Below are positions 1 to 7,242 of a DNA stretch of 14,467 bases, piece by piece. A program made the position numbers and the translations under genes. The notes beneath the pieces are model-generated. The model was not told where the DNA came from, ran no database searches, and worked only from the letters and a program-made list of their open reading frames with translations. The stretch lies in the NCBI GenBank assembly GCA_938040915.1, contig CALHZE010000099.1, forward strand, positions 1 through 14,467, written 5' to 3'. Source of the DNA: an uncultured Bacteroidia bacterium. Lineage in GTDB: Bacteria > Bacteroidota > Bacteroidia > Bacteroidales > CAJPTX01. Within the stretch, counting starts at the first letter, position 1; each line of letters opens with the position of its first letter.

Positions 1-2
1 CG

Positions 3-2990
3 CTCAAGGCACACGCCAAGGGGCTCATTTGCTCGACAGCCTGTTTAGCGGGGCCTCTCAGTCTACCCATCAAGGACTGGACGCTCGTCACACCCCTTCA
101 AGCAGCGGAAGATGACGAAAAAAATGGCGGCGGAAAGAGCAGCAAAGGGGGGGGAAGCAAGCAACAGAGGCGCGTGCCCATCACGGGCAACTTAACCACG
201 TCGCGCGCCAACCTAGCCAAGTTGCGGGCGATCTTTCCTGAGGGGCATCTCTACATCGAGTTGATGTTACACCCCTACTCTGGCCTCTCCAACACCAACA
301 ATGCCTACCACCCACAGTCTTACGTTTTAGCGGGGCTCTTGCTCTTGGCCAAAGAGTCGGGGCTGCCGGTATTGGTGACCAACGACGTCCATTTTTTGCG
401 CAAAGAAGACGCCCGCATCCAGCAAATGATGGTCTGCATCGGTGTAGGCACGAAATATGACAACCCAGGGAAGTTGGTCTATTCGCACGAGGAGTATTTT
501 AAGACGCGCGAGGAGTTACGTTTTGTTTTTGAACGGAGCTATACCGACATTGCCGAGAAGTACATCCGAATCCAGCAAGAAACGGGGGTGAGTAACCCCG
601 ACCTCCTAGCCGAGGACGAATATCTATCTTTTATCGACCAAGGGTTAGACAATTCGCTCGCCATCGCGCGTCGCGTAGAGGCTTATAAGCTAAAACAGGT
701 TCCCTTGATGCCCGACTTTGAGATCCCGCCCATCTACCAAATGGCGCCTACGCCAGCGGAGACTCTAGGCGAGGAAAGTGACTATGAGAAATTTGTGCGC
801 GCCAAAGCCGAGGCGGCCGAAGCTGCCAAAGCAGCAAAGAATGGTAAAAAGCCCCCAGAACCGAAGACACGCGAAGAGATCAAAGAGGAGGCGCGTGGCA
901 GACGTATCATGACCGAGACGTTTGCCTACTTGAAAGACTTAACCTACGAGGGGGCACAACGTCGGTGGGGGCTGGAGGACAAATCGCTTCCGCCGGAGAT
1001 CTATGAGCGTCTGGAGTATGAGCTGAGTACGATCTTGCGTATGGGGTTCCCTGGGTATTTCCTCATCGTGCTCGACTTTATCAACTATGCGCGTTCGCAT
1101 AACTATGGGATAGGTCCGGGGCGAGGCTCGGCAGCCGGCTCGGCGGTCTCCTACTGTTTAAAGATAACCAACCTTGACCCGTTGAAATATGGTCTTCTTT
1201 TCGAGCGTTTCCTCAACCCTGACCGTGTTTCGCTTCCTGATATCGACGTTGACCTTGACGACCGTTCGCGCCAGCTGGTCATAGAGTATTTGCGCGAGAA
1301 GTATGGTAGCGACCACGTGGGAGGGATCGTGACCTTGGGGAGCTCGATGTTCAAGAACGCGATCAACGACGTGGCGCGCGTGTTGGAGACGCCCGAGCAG
1401 ATCCCTGCCCAAGTGCGTGCGGCTCTCAAGCGAGACGAAGAGGAGGTAAAAGCCAACAAGATCAAGGACGTCAAGAAAAAGAAGCTCAAGGAGTATTACC
1501 AGTATTGCCACAATCTTCGGGCACTTCGCGACTCGAGCGACCCTGAGATGGCGGCGTTTATGCGTGATTTGGAAGCTATGGAGGGTCGGATGCGCAACGT
1601 CGGTCAGCACGCCTGTGGTTATGTCATCTGCAAGTACCCGATCTATGAGATTGCGCCGACAATGCGTCTTCAGTCGGGCAAGACAGACGGGGCGATCATC
1701 CAGTATGAAGGTGGGGGGTTAGAGGGTTTTGGGCTTGTAAAGATGGACTTGTTGGGGCTGCGCACCATCCAGATTTTGGCTCGCACCGCAGACGAGATCG
1801 AGAAGAGCACGGGCAAGCGCATCGACATTGATTCGTTGCCGCTTGACGACCCAGATACGCTCGCCTTGTTAGGGCGCGGGGAGACGGTGGAGGTCTTCCA
1901 GTTTGAGTCGCCGGGGATGCGTGGGAATCTTCGTCGGTTAAAGCCGAGTGGTATCGAAGATCTCATCGCCATGAACGCGCTGTTCCGTCCGGGTCCGATA
2001 GGGAACATCCCCGAGTATATTGAGCGCAAACACGGGCGTCGTGAGGTGAAATGCCCACTAGACTGTATGGAAGAGATCTTGAAACCGACGTATGGCATCA
2101 CCGTCTATCAAGAGCAAGTGATGGCACTCTCTCGTATCATTGCGGGCTTCTCTAGAGGGGACTCTGACCAGCTGCGGAAAGCGATCGGGAAGAAGAAGCT
2201 TGACCTCATGGCCAAGATGAAAACCCAGTTTATCGAGGGTGGCAAGCGGAATCACCACGATGAGGAGAAGCTCAAAGCGATTTGGGAGGAGTGGGTCAAG
2301 TTTGCCGACTATGCGTTTAATCGCTCTCATGCAGCGTGTTATGCCTACATCGCCATGCACGCCGCCTATCTAAAGGCACACTACCCGAAAGAGTATATGG
2401 TGGCTTGTCTGCAGTCAGAGACGACGTCAAAGCGTCTGGAAGTGGTGGTGCAGGAGTGTCGTCGGATGGGGATCAAGCTTCTTTTGCCCGACATCAACCT
2501 ATCGGGCGAAGATTTTCAGATAGAGCGTGGTGACATCCGTTTTGGGTTGACGCGCATCAAGGGGATCAACTCTAAGCAAGTGGAAGAGATCATTGCCGAG
2601 CGCGAGCTGCACGGTCCCTTCACCTCGCTCGAAGACCTGTTGACCCGTTTGACAGAGAAGCAGTTGCCGCAGGGGTTACTCCATGCGTTCGCCGAAAGTG
2701 GTGCGTTAGACTCGCTCGCGCCAGGAGGTCAACGTATCGCGCTCCTCAATGTAGCGGAAGAGCGCATCGTGGTCAAGACCAAGCGAGGCGCAAAGGAGGA
2801 GACCGAGGAGGCTCAAAAGATATTGGGCATAGACCTCTGGTTTGAGTACGGGAAGTCGTTGCGCATTGCGCGCTCCACGTCGACGTTTGGGTATTTGATG
2901 CCCCCCCCACCTGTGCTGCGAACGACGCCGCCGACAGAGCTGGAGCGGATGGAGATGCTCAACACCGAGCGCGAGCTTTTGAAAGTCTAA
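3..2990 (+). CDS. dnaE: DNA polymerase III subunit alpha, 5'-truncated and ending at an in-frame stop
   Basis: This is the catalytic subunit of the replicative DNA polymerase (C-family), which extends primers during chromosome replication. The reading frame is open from the window edge; the real start lies upstream, and the first visible residues (GLICSTACLAG) belong to the N-terminal PHP domain, which continues through VTNDVHFL. The polymerase core follows, with GPGRGSAAGS, the PDIDVDLDD motif (aspartates at 1239-1241 and 1245-1247) and EDLIAMNALFRPGP (aspartate at 1959-1961). These match the three catalytic aspartates of E. coli DnaE. A helix-hairpin-helix-like region is near 2500-2710. Two low-complexity inserts are visible, a Gly/Ser/Lys-rich one at about 105-173 inside the PHP domain and an Ala/Lys/Glu-rich one at about 790-890. 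The frame ends at TAA 2988-2990 within the conserved stretch that normally reads like ELLGxYLSGHPLD, so the protein as written lacks the OB-fold and tau-binding region. The remainder lies at 3030-3716. Confidence 0.95.
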   Translation, partial: LKAHAKGLICSTACLAGPLSLPIKDWTLVTPLQAAEDDEKNGGGKSSKGGGSKQQRRVPITGNLTTSRANLAKLRAIFPEGHLYIELMLHPYSGLSNTNNAYHPQSYVLAGLLLLAKESGLPVLVTNDVHFLRKEDARIQQMMVCIGVGTKYDNPGKLVYSHEEYFKTREELRFVFERSYTDIAEKYIRIQQETGVSNPDLLAEDEYLSFIDQGLDNSLAIARRVEAYKLKQVPLMPDFEIPPIYQMAPTPAETLGEESDYEKFVRAKAEAAEAAKAAKNGKKPPEPKTREEIKEEARGRRIMTETFAYLKDLTYEGAQRRWGLEDKSLPPEIYERLEYELSTILRMGFPGYFLIVLDFINYARSHNYGIGPGRGSAAGSAVSYCLKITNLDPLKYGLLFERFLNPDRVSLPDIDVDLDDRSRQLVIEYLREKYGSDHVGGIVTLGSSMFKNAINDVARVLETPEQIPAQVRAALKRDEEEVKANKIKDVKKKKLKEYYQYCHNLRALRDSSDPEMAAFMRDLEAMEGRMRNVGQHACGYVICKYPIYEIAPTMRLQSGKTDGAIIQYEGGGLEGFGLVKMDLLGLRTIQILARTADEIEKSTGKRIDIDSLPLDDPDTLALLGRGETVEVFQFESPGMRGNLRRLKPSGIEDLIAMNALFRPGPIGNIPEYIERKHGRREVKCPLDCMEEILKPTYGITVYQEQVMALSRIIAGFSRGDSDQLRKAIGKKKLDLMAKMKTQFIEGGKRNHHDEEKLKAIWEEWVKFADYAFNRSHAACYAYIAMHAAYLKAHYPKEYMVACLQSETTSKRLEVVVQECRRMGIKLLLPDINLSGEDFQIERGDIRFGLTRIKGINSKQVEEIIAERELHGPFTSLEDLLTRLTEKQLPQGLLHAFAESGALDSLAPGGQRIALLNVAEERIVVKTKRGAKEETEEAQKILGIDLWFEYGKSLRIARSTSTFGYLMPPPPVLRTTPPTELERMEMLNTERELLKV
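2988..2990 (+). other. dnaE: In-frame TAA nonsense codon inside dnaE
   Basis: The frame reads ERELLKV, then TAA, then ISGHPLDSYKLEI without any shift. The family motif is E(R/K)ELLGxYLSGHPLD, so the stop falls exactly where a tyrosine is expected. TAT or TAC to TAA is a single-base change. Other genes in this window (trxA, the RND pump, the outer-membrane channel) end with TAA, so the codon is not reassigned. It may be a true nonsense mutation, a sequencing or assembly error, or a natural gene split; the sequence alone cannot tell which. Confidence 0.9.
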
Positions 2991-3029
2991 ATCAGTGGAC
3001 ACCCGCTCGACTCTTACAAACTGGAAATA

Positions 3030-3716
3030 ATGAGTTGTGCGACCCTCTCGATCAATGCGTTAGAGTCGCAACAGGCAGAGTATCGCGGCAAGATGGTCTA
3101 TGTGGCGGGGATGGTCTCGATCTCGCTCCCCAAAGAGGAGGAGAAAAAGGAGAAGAAGTCGTTGGGCTATCAGCGTGGGAATTACGTAGAGTTTACCTTG
3201 GAGGATTACACGGGCGAGTTGCGTCTTTTTGTGCCGCAAGAGCAAGCTAAAAAGGAGTATAAAGCACTTTTGAAGCCATGGGAGCGGGTTTGGATTTCGC
3301 TCCAGGTAGAGTATAGTGAGAAGAGCAAGCGTTACCGGTATAACGTGCTGAATATTGAGAGCCTAGAGTCGATCCGCCAGCGCGGTATAGCGCAGTTTAA
3401 CATTGAAGTGAACGCGAATAGTAGCCCCACGACGTTGCAGGAGTTGATGTCACTCATCGACCTAAACTCTAATGGAACGACGCCGTTGGTGGTAGACATC
3501 TTTGACCCGAAGACACAGGTTTATCTGCACTATCCTGCACCTCAGCGTCGTCTGCGTGTAGATTTAGCGTTTACGGAGGCGTTGCTCGAGCGAGAGATAC
3601 CGTTCAAAATAAATACGCACCCCGTGCAACAAAACCTTTTCTCTGTTGTTGATAAAAAGAGCGAGGAGGGGGAGGAAGAGGAAATGATTCCATCGGATCT
3701 CGACCCGAACGACTAG
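3030..3716 (+). CDS. dnaE: DnaE C-terminal fragment (OB-fold and C-terminal domain)
   Basis: This is the continuation of dnaE in the same frame after the TAA at 2988-2990. It encodes 228 residues from the first ATG after the stop. Residues about 15-115 look like the OB-fold of bacterial DnaE (GKMVYVAGMVSI, then FTLEDYTGELRLFVP), which binds single-stranded DNA. The rest corresponds to the C-terminal domain that contacts the tau subunit and, in many bacteria, the clamp; it ends in an acidic tail. There are no further stops or frameshifts, so the region looks maintained. ATG 3030 is only the most obvious restart; it has no clear ribosome-binding site and would drop the 13 codons 2991-3029 that carry SGHPLD. 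If the stop is an error, this is simply the end of one dnaE gene of about 1,240 visible codons. Confidence 0.85.
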   Translation: MSCATLSINALESQQAEYRGKMVYVAGMVSISLPKEEEKKEKKSLGYQRGNYVEFTLEDYTGELRLFVPQEQAKKEYKALLKPWERVWISLQVEYSEKSKRYRYNVLNIESLESIRQRGIAQFNIEVNANSSPTTLQELMSLIDLNSNGTTPLVVDIFDPKTQVYLHYPAPQRRLRVDLAFTEALLEREIPFKINTHPVQQNLFSVVDKKSEEGEEEEMIPSDLDPND

Positions 3717-3722
3717 TTTTCT

Positions 3723-3730
3723 TATCTTTG
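3723..3730 (+). promoter_or_regulatory. Bacteroidota-type -7 promoter element for trxA
   Basis: TATCTTTG matches the Bacteroidota -7 consensus TAnnTTTG exactly. It begins seven bases after the dnaE stop codon and about 87 bases before the trxA start, giving a leader of roughly 80 bases. No clear TTTG-like -33 element is visible at the usual distance upstream. Confidence 0.55.
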
Positions 3731-3762
3731 CCGCTGTGGAGAGGGAGCTGGGCGTGCCGCCT

Positions 3763-3776
3763 TGTCTCTTGAGACA
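3763..3776. repeat. 14-base palindrome in the trxA leader
   Basis: TGTCTC-TT-GAGACA has perfect 6-base arms. It lies downstream of the predicted promoter and 40 bases before the trxA start. As DNA it could be an operator for a dimeric regulator. As RNA it would give a 5-base-pair stem with a CUUG loop. No U-tract follows, so it is not an intrinsic terminator. Confidence 0.4.
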
Positions 3777-3816
3777 CGAAATTAGGAGAGTTCTAACCAT
3801 ATAATCTAGAAACGCG

Positions 3817-4134
3817 ATGGCAGTTGAAGTAACGGATGCGAACTTCGGGGAGTTGGTCGCTAGTAGCGACAAGCCCGTATTGTTGGACTTTTGGGCAGAG
3901 TGGTGTGGTCCGTGCCGCATGATCGGTCCTTATGTAGAAGAGATCGCTAAAGAGTTTGAGGGTAAGGCGTTTGTCGGGAAGGTGAATGTGGATACGAACC
4001 CTTCGCTTTCAGCGAAGTTCGGGATTCGTAATATCCCGACGATCTTGTTCTTTAAGAACGGAGAGATTGTCGACAAGCAGGTGGGCGCAGCAACGAAGGC
4101 TGCTTTGGTAGAGAAGTTGCAAAAGCTCATGTAA
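3817..4134 (+). CDS. trxA: Thioredoxin
   Basis: A 105-residue cytoplasmic thioredoxin that reduces protein disulfides and is recycled by thioredoxin reductase. The active site WCGPC is at residues 29-33 in the context FWAEWCGPC, and the conserved cis-proline is at residue 74 (RNIPT). Length and motif order match classical single-domain thioredoxins. No signal peptide is seen, which argues against a periplasmic TlpA-type protein. It follows dnaE by 100 bases with its own promoter and is closed by a strong terminator, so it probably forms its own unit. A dnaE-trx neighbourhood is also known in other Bacteroidales such as Porphyromonas. Confidence 0.97.
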   Translation: MAVEVTDANFGELVASSDKPVLLDFWAEWCGPCRMIGPYVEEIAKEFEGKAFVGKVNVDTNPSLSAKFGIRNIPTILFFKNGEIVDKQVGAATKAALVEKLQKLM

Positions 4135-4169
4135 CCCCCCTCCCCCACCCTATCTTTAGAGTGTCAGAT

Positions 4170-4206
4170 AGCCCGCCTCGGTCGTTCCGAGGTGGGCTTT
4201 TCTTTT
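4170..4206 (+). terminator. Intrinsic terminator after trxA
   Basis: A 12-base-pair stem (4170-4181 with 4187-4198, one G-U pair) closes a 5-base loop and runs directly into a T-rich stretch TTTTCTTTT. It starts 35 bases after the trxA stop and should end that transcript. It also rules out the GTG/ATG-like frame extension at 4192 as a real start for the next gene. Confidence 0.9.
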
Positions 4207-4230
4207 GGTGCTGTATTGGCGCTTTTTCGT

Positions 4231-4238
4231 TATCTTCG
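4231..4238 (+). promoter_or_regulatory. Possible promoter of the AAA/nuclease gene
   Basis: TATCTTCG differs from the Bacteroidota -7 consensus TAnnTTTG at one base. A TTTG at 4204-4207 could be the -33 element, although the 23-base gap is at the long end. It sits 23 bases before the chosen start codon, just after the trxA terminator, where a promoter for an independently transcribed gene is expected. Confidence 0.35.
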
Positions 4239-4260
4239 TCGCAACCAAAAGAGAAAGACG

Positions 4261-5898
4261 ATGGAACGCCCCCGCAGACTCCCCATAAGCACACAGAGCT
4301 TCAAACAATTGCGAACGGATGGCGATGTCTATGTGGATAAGACGCAGTATATCGAGAAGCTTTTTTCCTTGGGACGCATGTTCTTCCTGAGCCGTCCACA
4401 CCGTTTTGGTAAAAGTCTTTTCCTGTCGACCCTCAAAGCCTACTTCGAAGGGAAAAAGGAGCTCTTTAAGGGGCTTGCCATAGAGAAAGCCGAACAAGAG
4501 ATGGCGAGTTGGCAGGGGCGCGAGCCGTGGGAAAAGCACCCTGTGCTCTATATTGAGCTCAACGCAGAGAGATATGCTACTCCCCAAGACTTAGAGAACA
4601 CTCTCGAAACCCATCTGGCAGTGTGGGAAGAACTTTATGGAAGTGACGGGGTAGCCAAAACCCACTCTAGTCGATTGGCTGCAGTCGTTCGTAAAGCTTA
4701 CGAGAAAACACAGCAACAGGTCGAGATCCTTATCGACGAATATGATAAGCCCCTCCTAGAGACCGTGAATGACGAAGCGCTCAATGCGACAAACCGTTCG
4801 TTACTTAAGGCTTTTTACGAGGTACTTAAGCAGAGTGATCGTTATATCTATTTCGCTTTCCTGACAGGGATCACTAAGTTTAGCAAAACGACGCTCTTTA
4901 GCGGCGTGAATAACCTGATTGACATTACCCTACAAGATGAGTATGCAGCGATCTGTGGCTTTACTGAGACGGAACTCGATCAGTTTGTTCCTGAAGTCGA
5001 GAGACTAGCTAAACAGAATAAGAGCACGGTGGAAAAGACACGTGCACGGCTCAAGAAAGAGTATGACGGGTATTGTTTTTCGCGAAGAGGCGAACGGATT
5101 TATAATCCCTTTAGTTTATTGAAGGTACTCGCTAATAGCGAATATGACTATTACTGGTTTGAGAATGCGACGCCATCGTATCTGGTGAACTACCTGCAAC
5201 GGACGGAGGTCTTCTTCCCTTCTTTAGAGGACGAAATTAAGCTCGATGCCAATATGGCGCAGGACTTCCGTTACAACGATGACGATTCGGCTATTCCGCT
5301 CCTTTTCCAGTCGGGTTATCTGACCATCAAGCGCTATCTCGCACGGGAGGGGATGTTTCAACTAGGCTACCCCAACGAGGAGGTGCGTTTTAGTTTTTTG
5401 CAGGAGCTGTTGCCGCTCTATGCGAAGATTAAGCGCGACCAGATCCGCTCGCTTGTGTTTGAGCTCTATGACCACCTCAATAGCGGTAACCTTGCGGGGG
5501 TAATGGCACAGGTAGAAACCTTTTTGGCAGGGATAATTTATGGCAATATTCCCCGTGGGGAGGAGGGACGACCGTTGCGCGAACAGTATTACCAGTCGGT
5601 GCTTTACGCCATCTTCCGTCTCTTAGGGATCTATGCATCCAGTGAGGTGGTGTGTGCGACGGGGCGTATTGATATGATAGTCTCGACCCACAAACACGTT
5701 TATCTTTTTGAGTTTAAGGTGACGGCGCAAGGCACGGCGCAAGACGCCATAGAGCAGATCAAAGCGCGTGGGTATCTCAAGAAGATTCGCAAGACCAAGC
5801 GCCCGATCCATCTTGTGGGGGTGAGTTTCGACGAAAAGACGCGCAACATCGGGGAGTGGAAAGAAGAGGTTGTGGCGGAGCTGCTTTCACACCATTGA
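4261..5898 (+). CDS. AAA-ATPase-like / PD-(D/E)XK nuclease-like protein (DUF1703 family)
   Basis: A 545-residue two-domain protein. The N-terminal AAA-ATPase-like domain carries the family signature VYVDKT, a Walker A variant RPHRFGKS (residues 45-52), Walker B ILIDEYD (Asp159, Glu160) and FLTGITKFSK. The C-terminal domain has a PD-(D/E)XK nuclease-like core: Asp471 in GRIDMIV and Glu484-Phe-Lys486 in LFEFK, followed by an IEQI helix. Such proteins occur in many copies in Bacteroidota genomes; their function is not established, though links to mobile or defence DNA have been suggested. Start ATG 4261 is chosen because the upstream ATG 4192 lies inside the trxA terminator and MERPRRLPIS matches the usual family N-terminus. 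All key catalytic-looking residues are present, so it is probably active. It appears monocistronic and has more A+T-rich codons than its neighbours, consistent with (not proof of) acquisition. Confidence 0.88.
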   Translation: MERPRRLPISTQSFKQLRTDGDVYVDKTQYIEKLFSLGRMFFLSRPHRFGKSLFLSTLKAYFEGKKELFKGLAIEKAEQEMASWQGREPWEKHPVLYIELNAERYATPQDLENTLETHLAVWEELYGSDGVAKTHSSRLAAVVRKAYEKTQQQVEILIDEYDKPLLETVNDEALNATNRSLLKAFYEVLKQSDRYIYFAFLTGITKFSKTTLFSGVNNLIDITLQDEYAAICGFTETELDQFVPEVERLAKQNKSTVEKTRARLKKEYDGYCFSRRGERIYNPFSLLKVLANSEYDYYWFENATPSYLVNYLQRTEVFFPSLEDEIKLDANMAQDFRYNDDDSAIPLLFQSGYLTIKRYLAREGMFQLGYPNEEVRFSFLQELLPLYAKIKRDQIRSLVFELYDHLNSGNLAGVMAQVETFLAGIIYGNIPRGEEGRPLREQYYQSVLYAIFRLLGIYASSEVVCATGRIDMIVSTHKHVYLFEFKVTAQGTAQDAIEQIKARGYLKKIRKTKRPIHLVGVSFDEKTRNIGEWKEEVVAELLSHH

Positions 5899-5916
5899 GA
5901 ACGATTGTACGAGGGT

Positions 5917-5939
5917 CGCAACTCGCGGTGCGAGGTGCG
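5917..5939 (+). other. GC-rich hairpin, possible weak terminator
   Basis: CGCA-a-CTCGC-ggt-GCGAG-g-TGCG folds into a 9-base-pair stem with one A-G mismatch and a 3-base loop. It starts 19 bases after the stop codon of the AAA/nuclease gene. A run of T (5951-5956) follows 11 bases later, which is too distant for a textbook terminator, so the function is uncertain. Confidence 0.4.
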
Positions 5940-6072
5940 CGCCTGTTCTCCTTTTTTAGGACAGTATCCCCCCCCACGCTGCAGGGAATGAAATTTCCCA
6001 GAAGCAAGCGCAACAGAAAAAAGCCTTCTGACGTTACTAAAATAGCTTAATAGCAACAAGATTATAAGGAAT

Positions 6073-7218
6073 ATGCAACTTAAGAAACTCATCCCTCTCG
6101 GTGTGTGGTTAGGCACACTCTCTTTGATGGCAGCCTGTCTATCGGGCTGTCAAGATGCGCCACGGACAATGCCCATGGCAGTATATAAGACCCTCACGGT
6201 AGCAACCTCTGACTGCACCCTCGAGCGCGAATTTACCGCCGCCCTCCGCGGCGAGGAAGCCGTAGAGATTCGCTCCCAAGTAAGCGGCACGATCGCTCGC
6301 ATCTGTGTCGACGAAGGACAGAATGTAACCAAAGGCGAGGTGCTCGTTGTCATAGACCCCGTCCCCTACCAAGCTGCTTTTCAAGTGGCACAAGCGCGCG
6401 CACAAAGCGCTAGCGCGGCGCTAGAGAACGCAAAGATGACCCTAGAGAGCAAGACCAAGCTGCACGAGCAAGGCATCATCAGCGACTATGACCTCGCCCT
6501 TGCGAAAAACGCCCTCACCACCGCACAAGCCAGTCTGGCGACCGCTGAGGCCGACGTCGTCTCGGCACGCAACAACCTCTCTTACACCGAAGTGAAAAGT
6601 CCTGCCACCGGCGCGATCGGGATGATCGCCTATCGGACAGGGGCACTCGTGAGTCCGTCCTCCGCTCAACCCTTAACCCAAGTGAGCGACAACCGGCGCG
6701 TGCGAGCCTACTTCTCGGTATCCGAAAATACGTTACAGTCGCTCTTTGCGCAATATGGGTCGACACAGGGAGCGCTCAAAAGGATGCCCGAGGTATCACT
6801 CAAGCTATCAGACGGCACGCTTTACGAACACAAGGGGCGTATCGACGCTATTAGCGGCAATATCGACGCCTCGACCGGTTCGGTTTCGTTGCGCGCCTCG
6901 TTTGAGAACCCCGAGGGGAAGTTACGCAACGGTGGGAGCGGCACGATAGTGTTGCCATACGTGGTCTCAGGTGGGATAGTCATCCCCCAAGAGTCTACAT
7001 TCGAACTGCAGGATAAGATCTTTGTCTATAAGGTCGTAGAGGGGAAGGCTCAGTCAGCCGAGATCCGTGTATTAGCGCAAAACGATGGCAAGAACTATGT
7101 CGTGCTCTCGGGTCTTGCGGTGGGCGACGAGATTATTGCCGAAGGGGCTGGATTGGTGCGCGAGGGGACGCCGGTAGGGAAAGCCCCCGACGTGTCGGGC
7201 ACGGCTGGGCAGCAATAG
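6073..7218 (+). CDS. RND efflux periplasmic adaptor subunit (membrane fusion lipoprotein)
   Basis: A 381-residue adaptor of the AcrA/MexA family that bridges the inner-membrane pump and the outer-membrane channel. An N-terminal lipoprotein signal peptide ends in the lipobox LSGC (Cys26 as probable lipidation site; an earlier MAAC at 19-22 is an alternative). The biotinyl-lipoyl half-motifs are at about residues 64-95 (EIRSQVSGTIARICVDEGQ) and around SYTEVKSPATGAIG. Between them is an Ala-rich alpha-helical hairpin at about 97-165, followed by beta-barrel and membrane-proximal domains. Length is normal for the family. ATG 6073 is preceded by AAGGA at close spacing. I see no clear TAnnTTTG promoter in the 174 bases upstream. 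It is the first gene of the efflux operon, 24 bases ahead of the pump gene. Confidence 0.96.
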   Translation: MQLKKLIPLGVWLGTLSLMAACLSGCQDAPRTMPMAVYKTLTVATSDCTLEREFTAALRGEEAVEIRSQVSGTIARICVDEGQNVTKGEVLVVIDPVPYQAAFQVAQARAQSASAALENAKMTLESKTKLHEQGIISDYDLALAKNALTTAQASLATAEADVVSARNNLSYTEVKSPATGAIGMIAYRTGALVSPSSAQPLTQVSDNRRVRAYFSVSENTLQSLFAQYGSTQGALKRMPEVSLKLSDGTLYEHKGRIDAISGNIDASTGSVSLRASFENPEGKLRNGGSGTIVLPYVVSGGIVIPQESTFELQDKIFVYKVVEGKAQSAEIRVLAQNDGKNYVVLSGLAVGDEIIAEGAGLVREGTPVGKAPDVSGTAGQQ

Positions 7219-7242
7219 GAAGCGTGAGGAGGAGCGGAGCTT

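Noticed and set aside
2988..2990. Genetic code change with TAA read as tyrosine
   Set aside because: trxA, the RND pump and the channel gene all end naturally at TAA, so TAA is a normal stop here.
4192..4260. Longer N-terminal start (ATG 4192) for the AAA/nuclease protein
   Set aside because: It lies within the trxA terminator stem and upstream of the probable promoter; the family N-terminus starts at MERPRRLPIS (4261).
5943..5964. Hairpin CTGTTCT ... AGGACAG as terminator of the AAA/nuclease gene
   Set aside because: The stem is short with a G-U pair, and the T-run lies in the loop rather than after the stem.
5968..5975. Eight-C tract upstream of the efflux operon as a phase-variation switch
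   Set aside because: Similar 7-8 base G or C runs occur elsewhere in the window (147-154, 2901-2908, 10403-10409), including inside essential genes, and no promoter element is set around this one.
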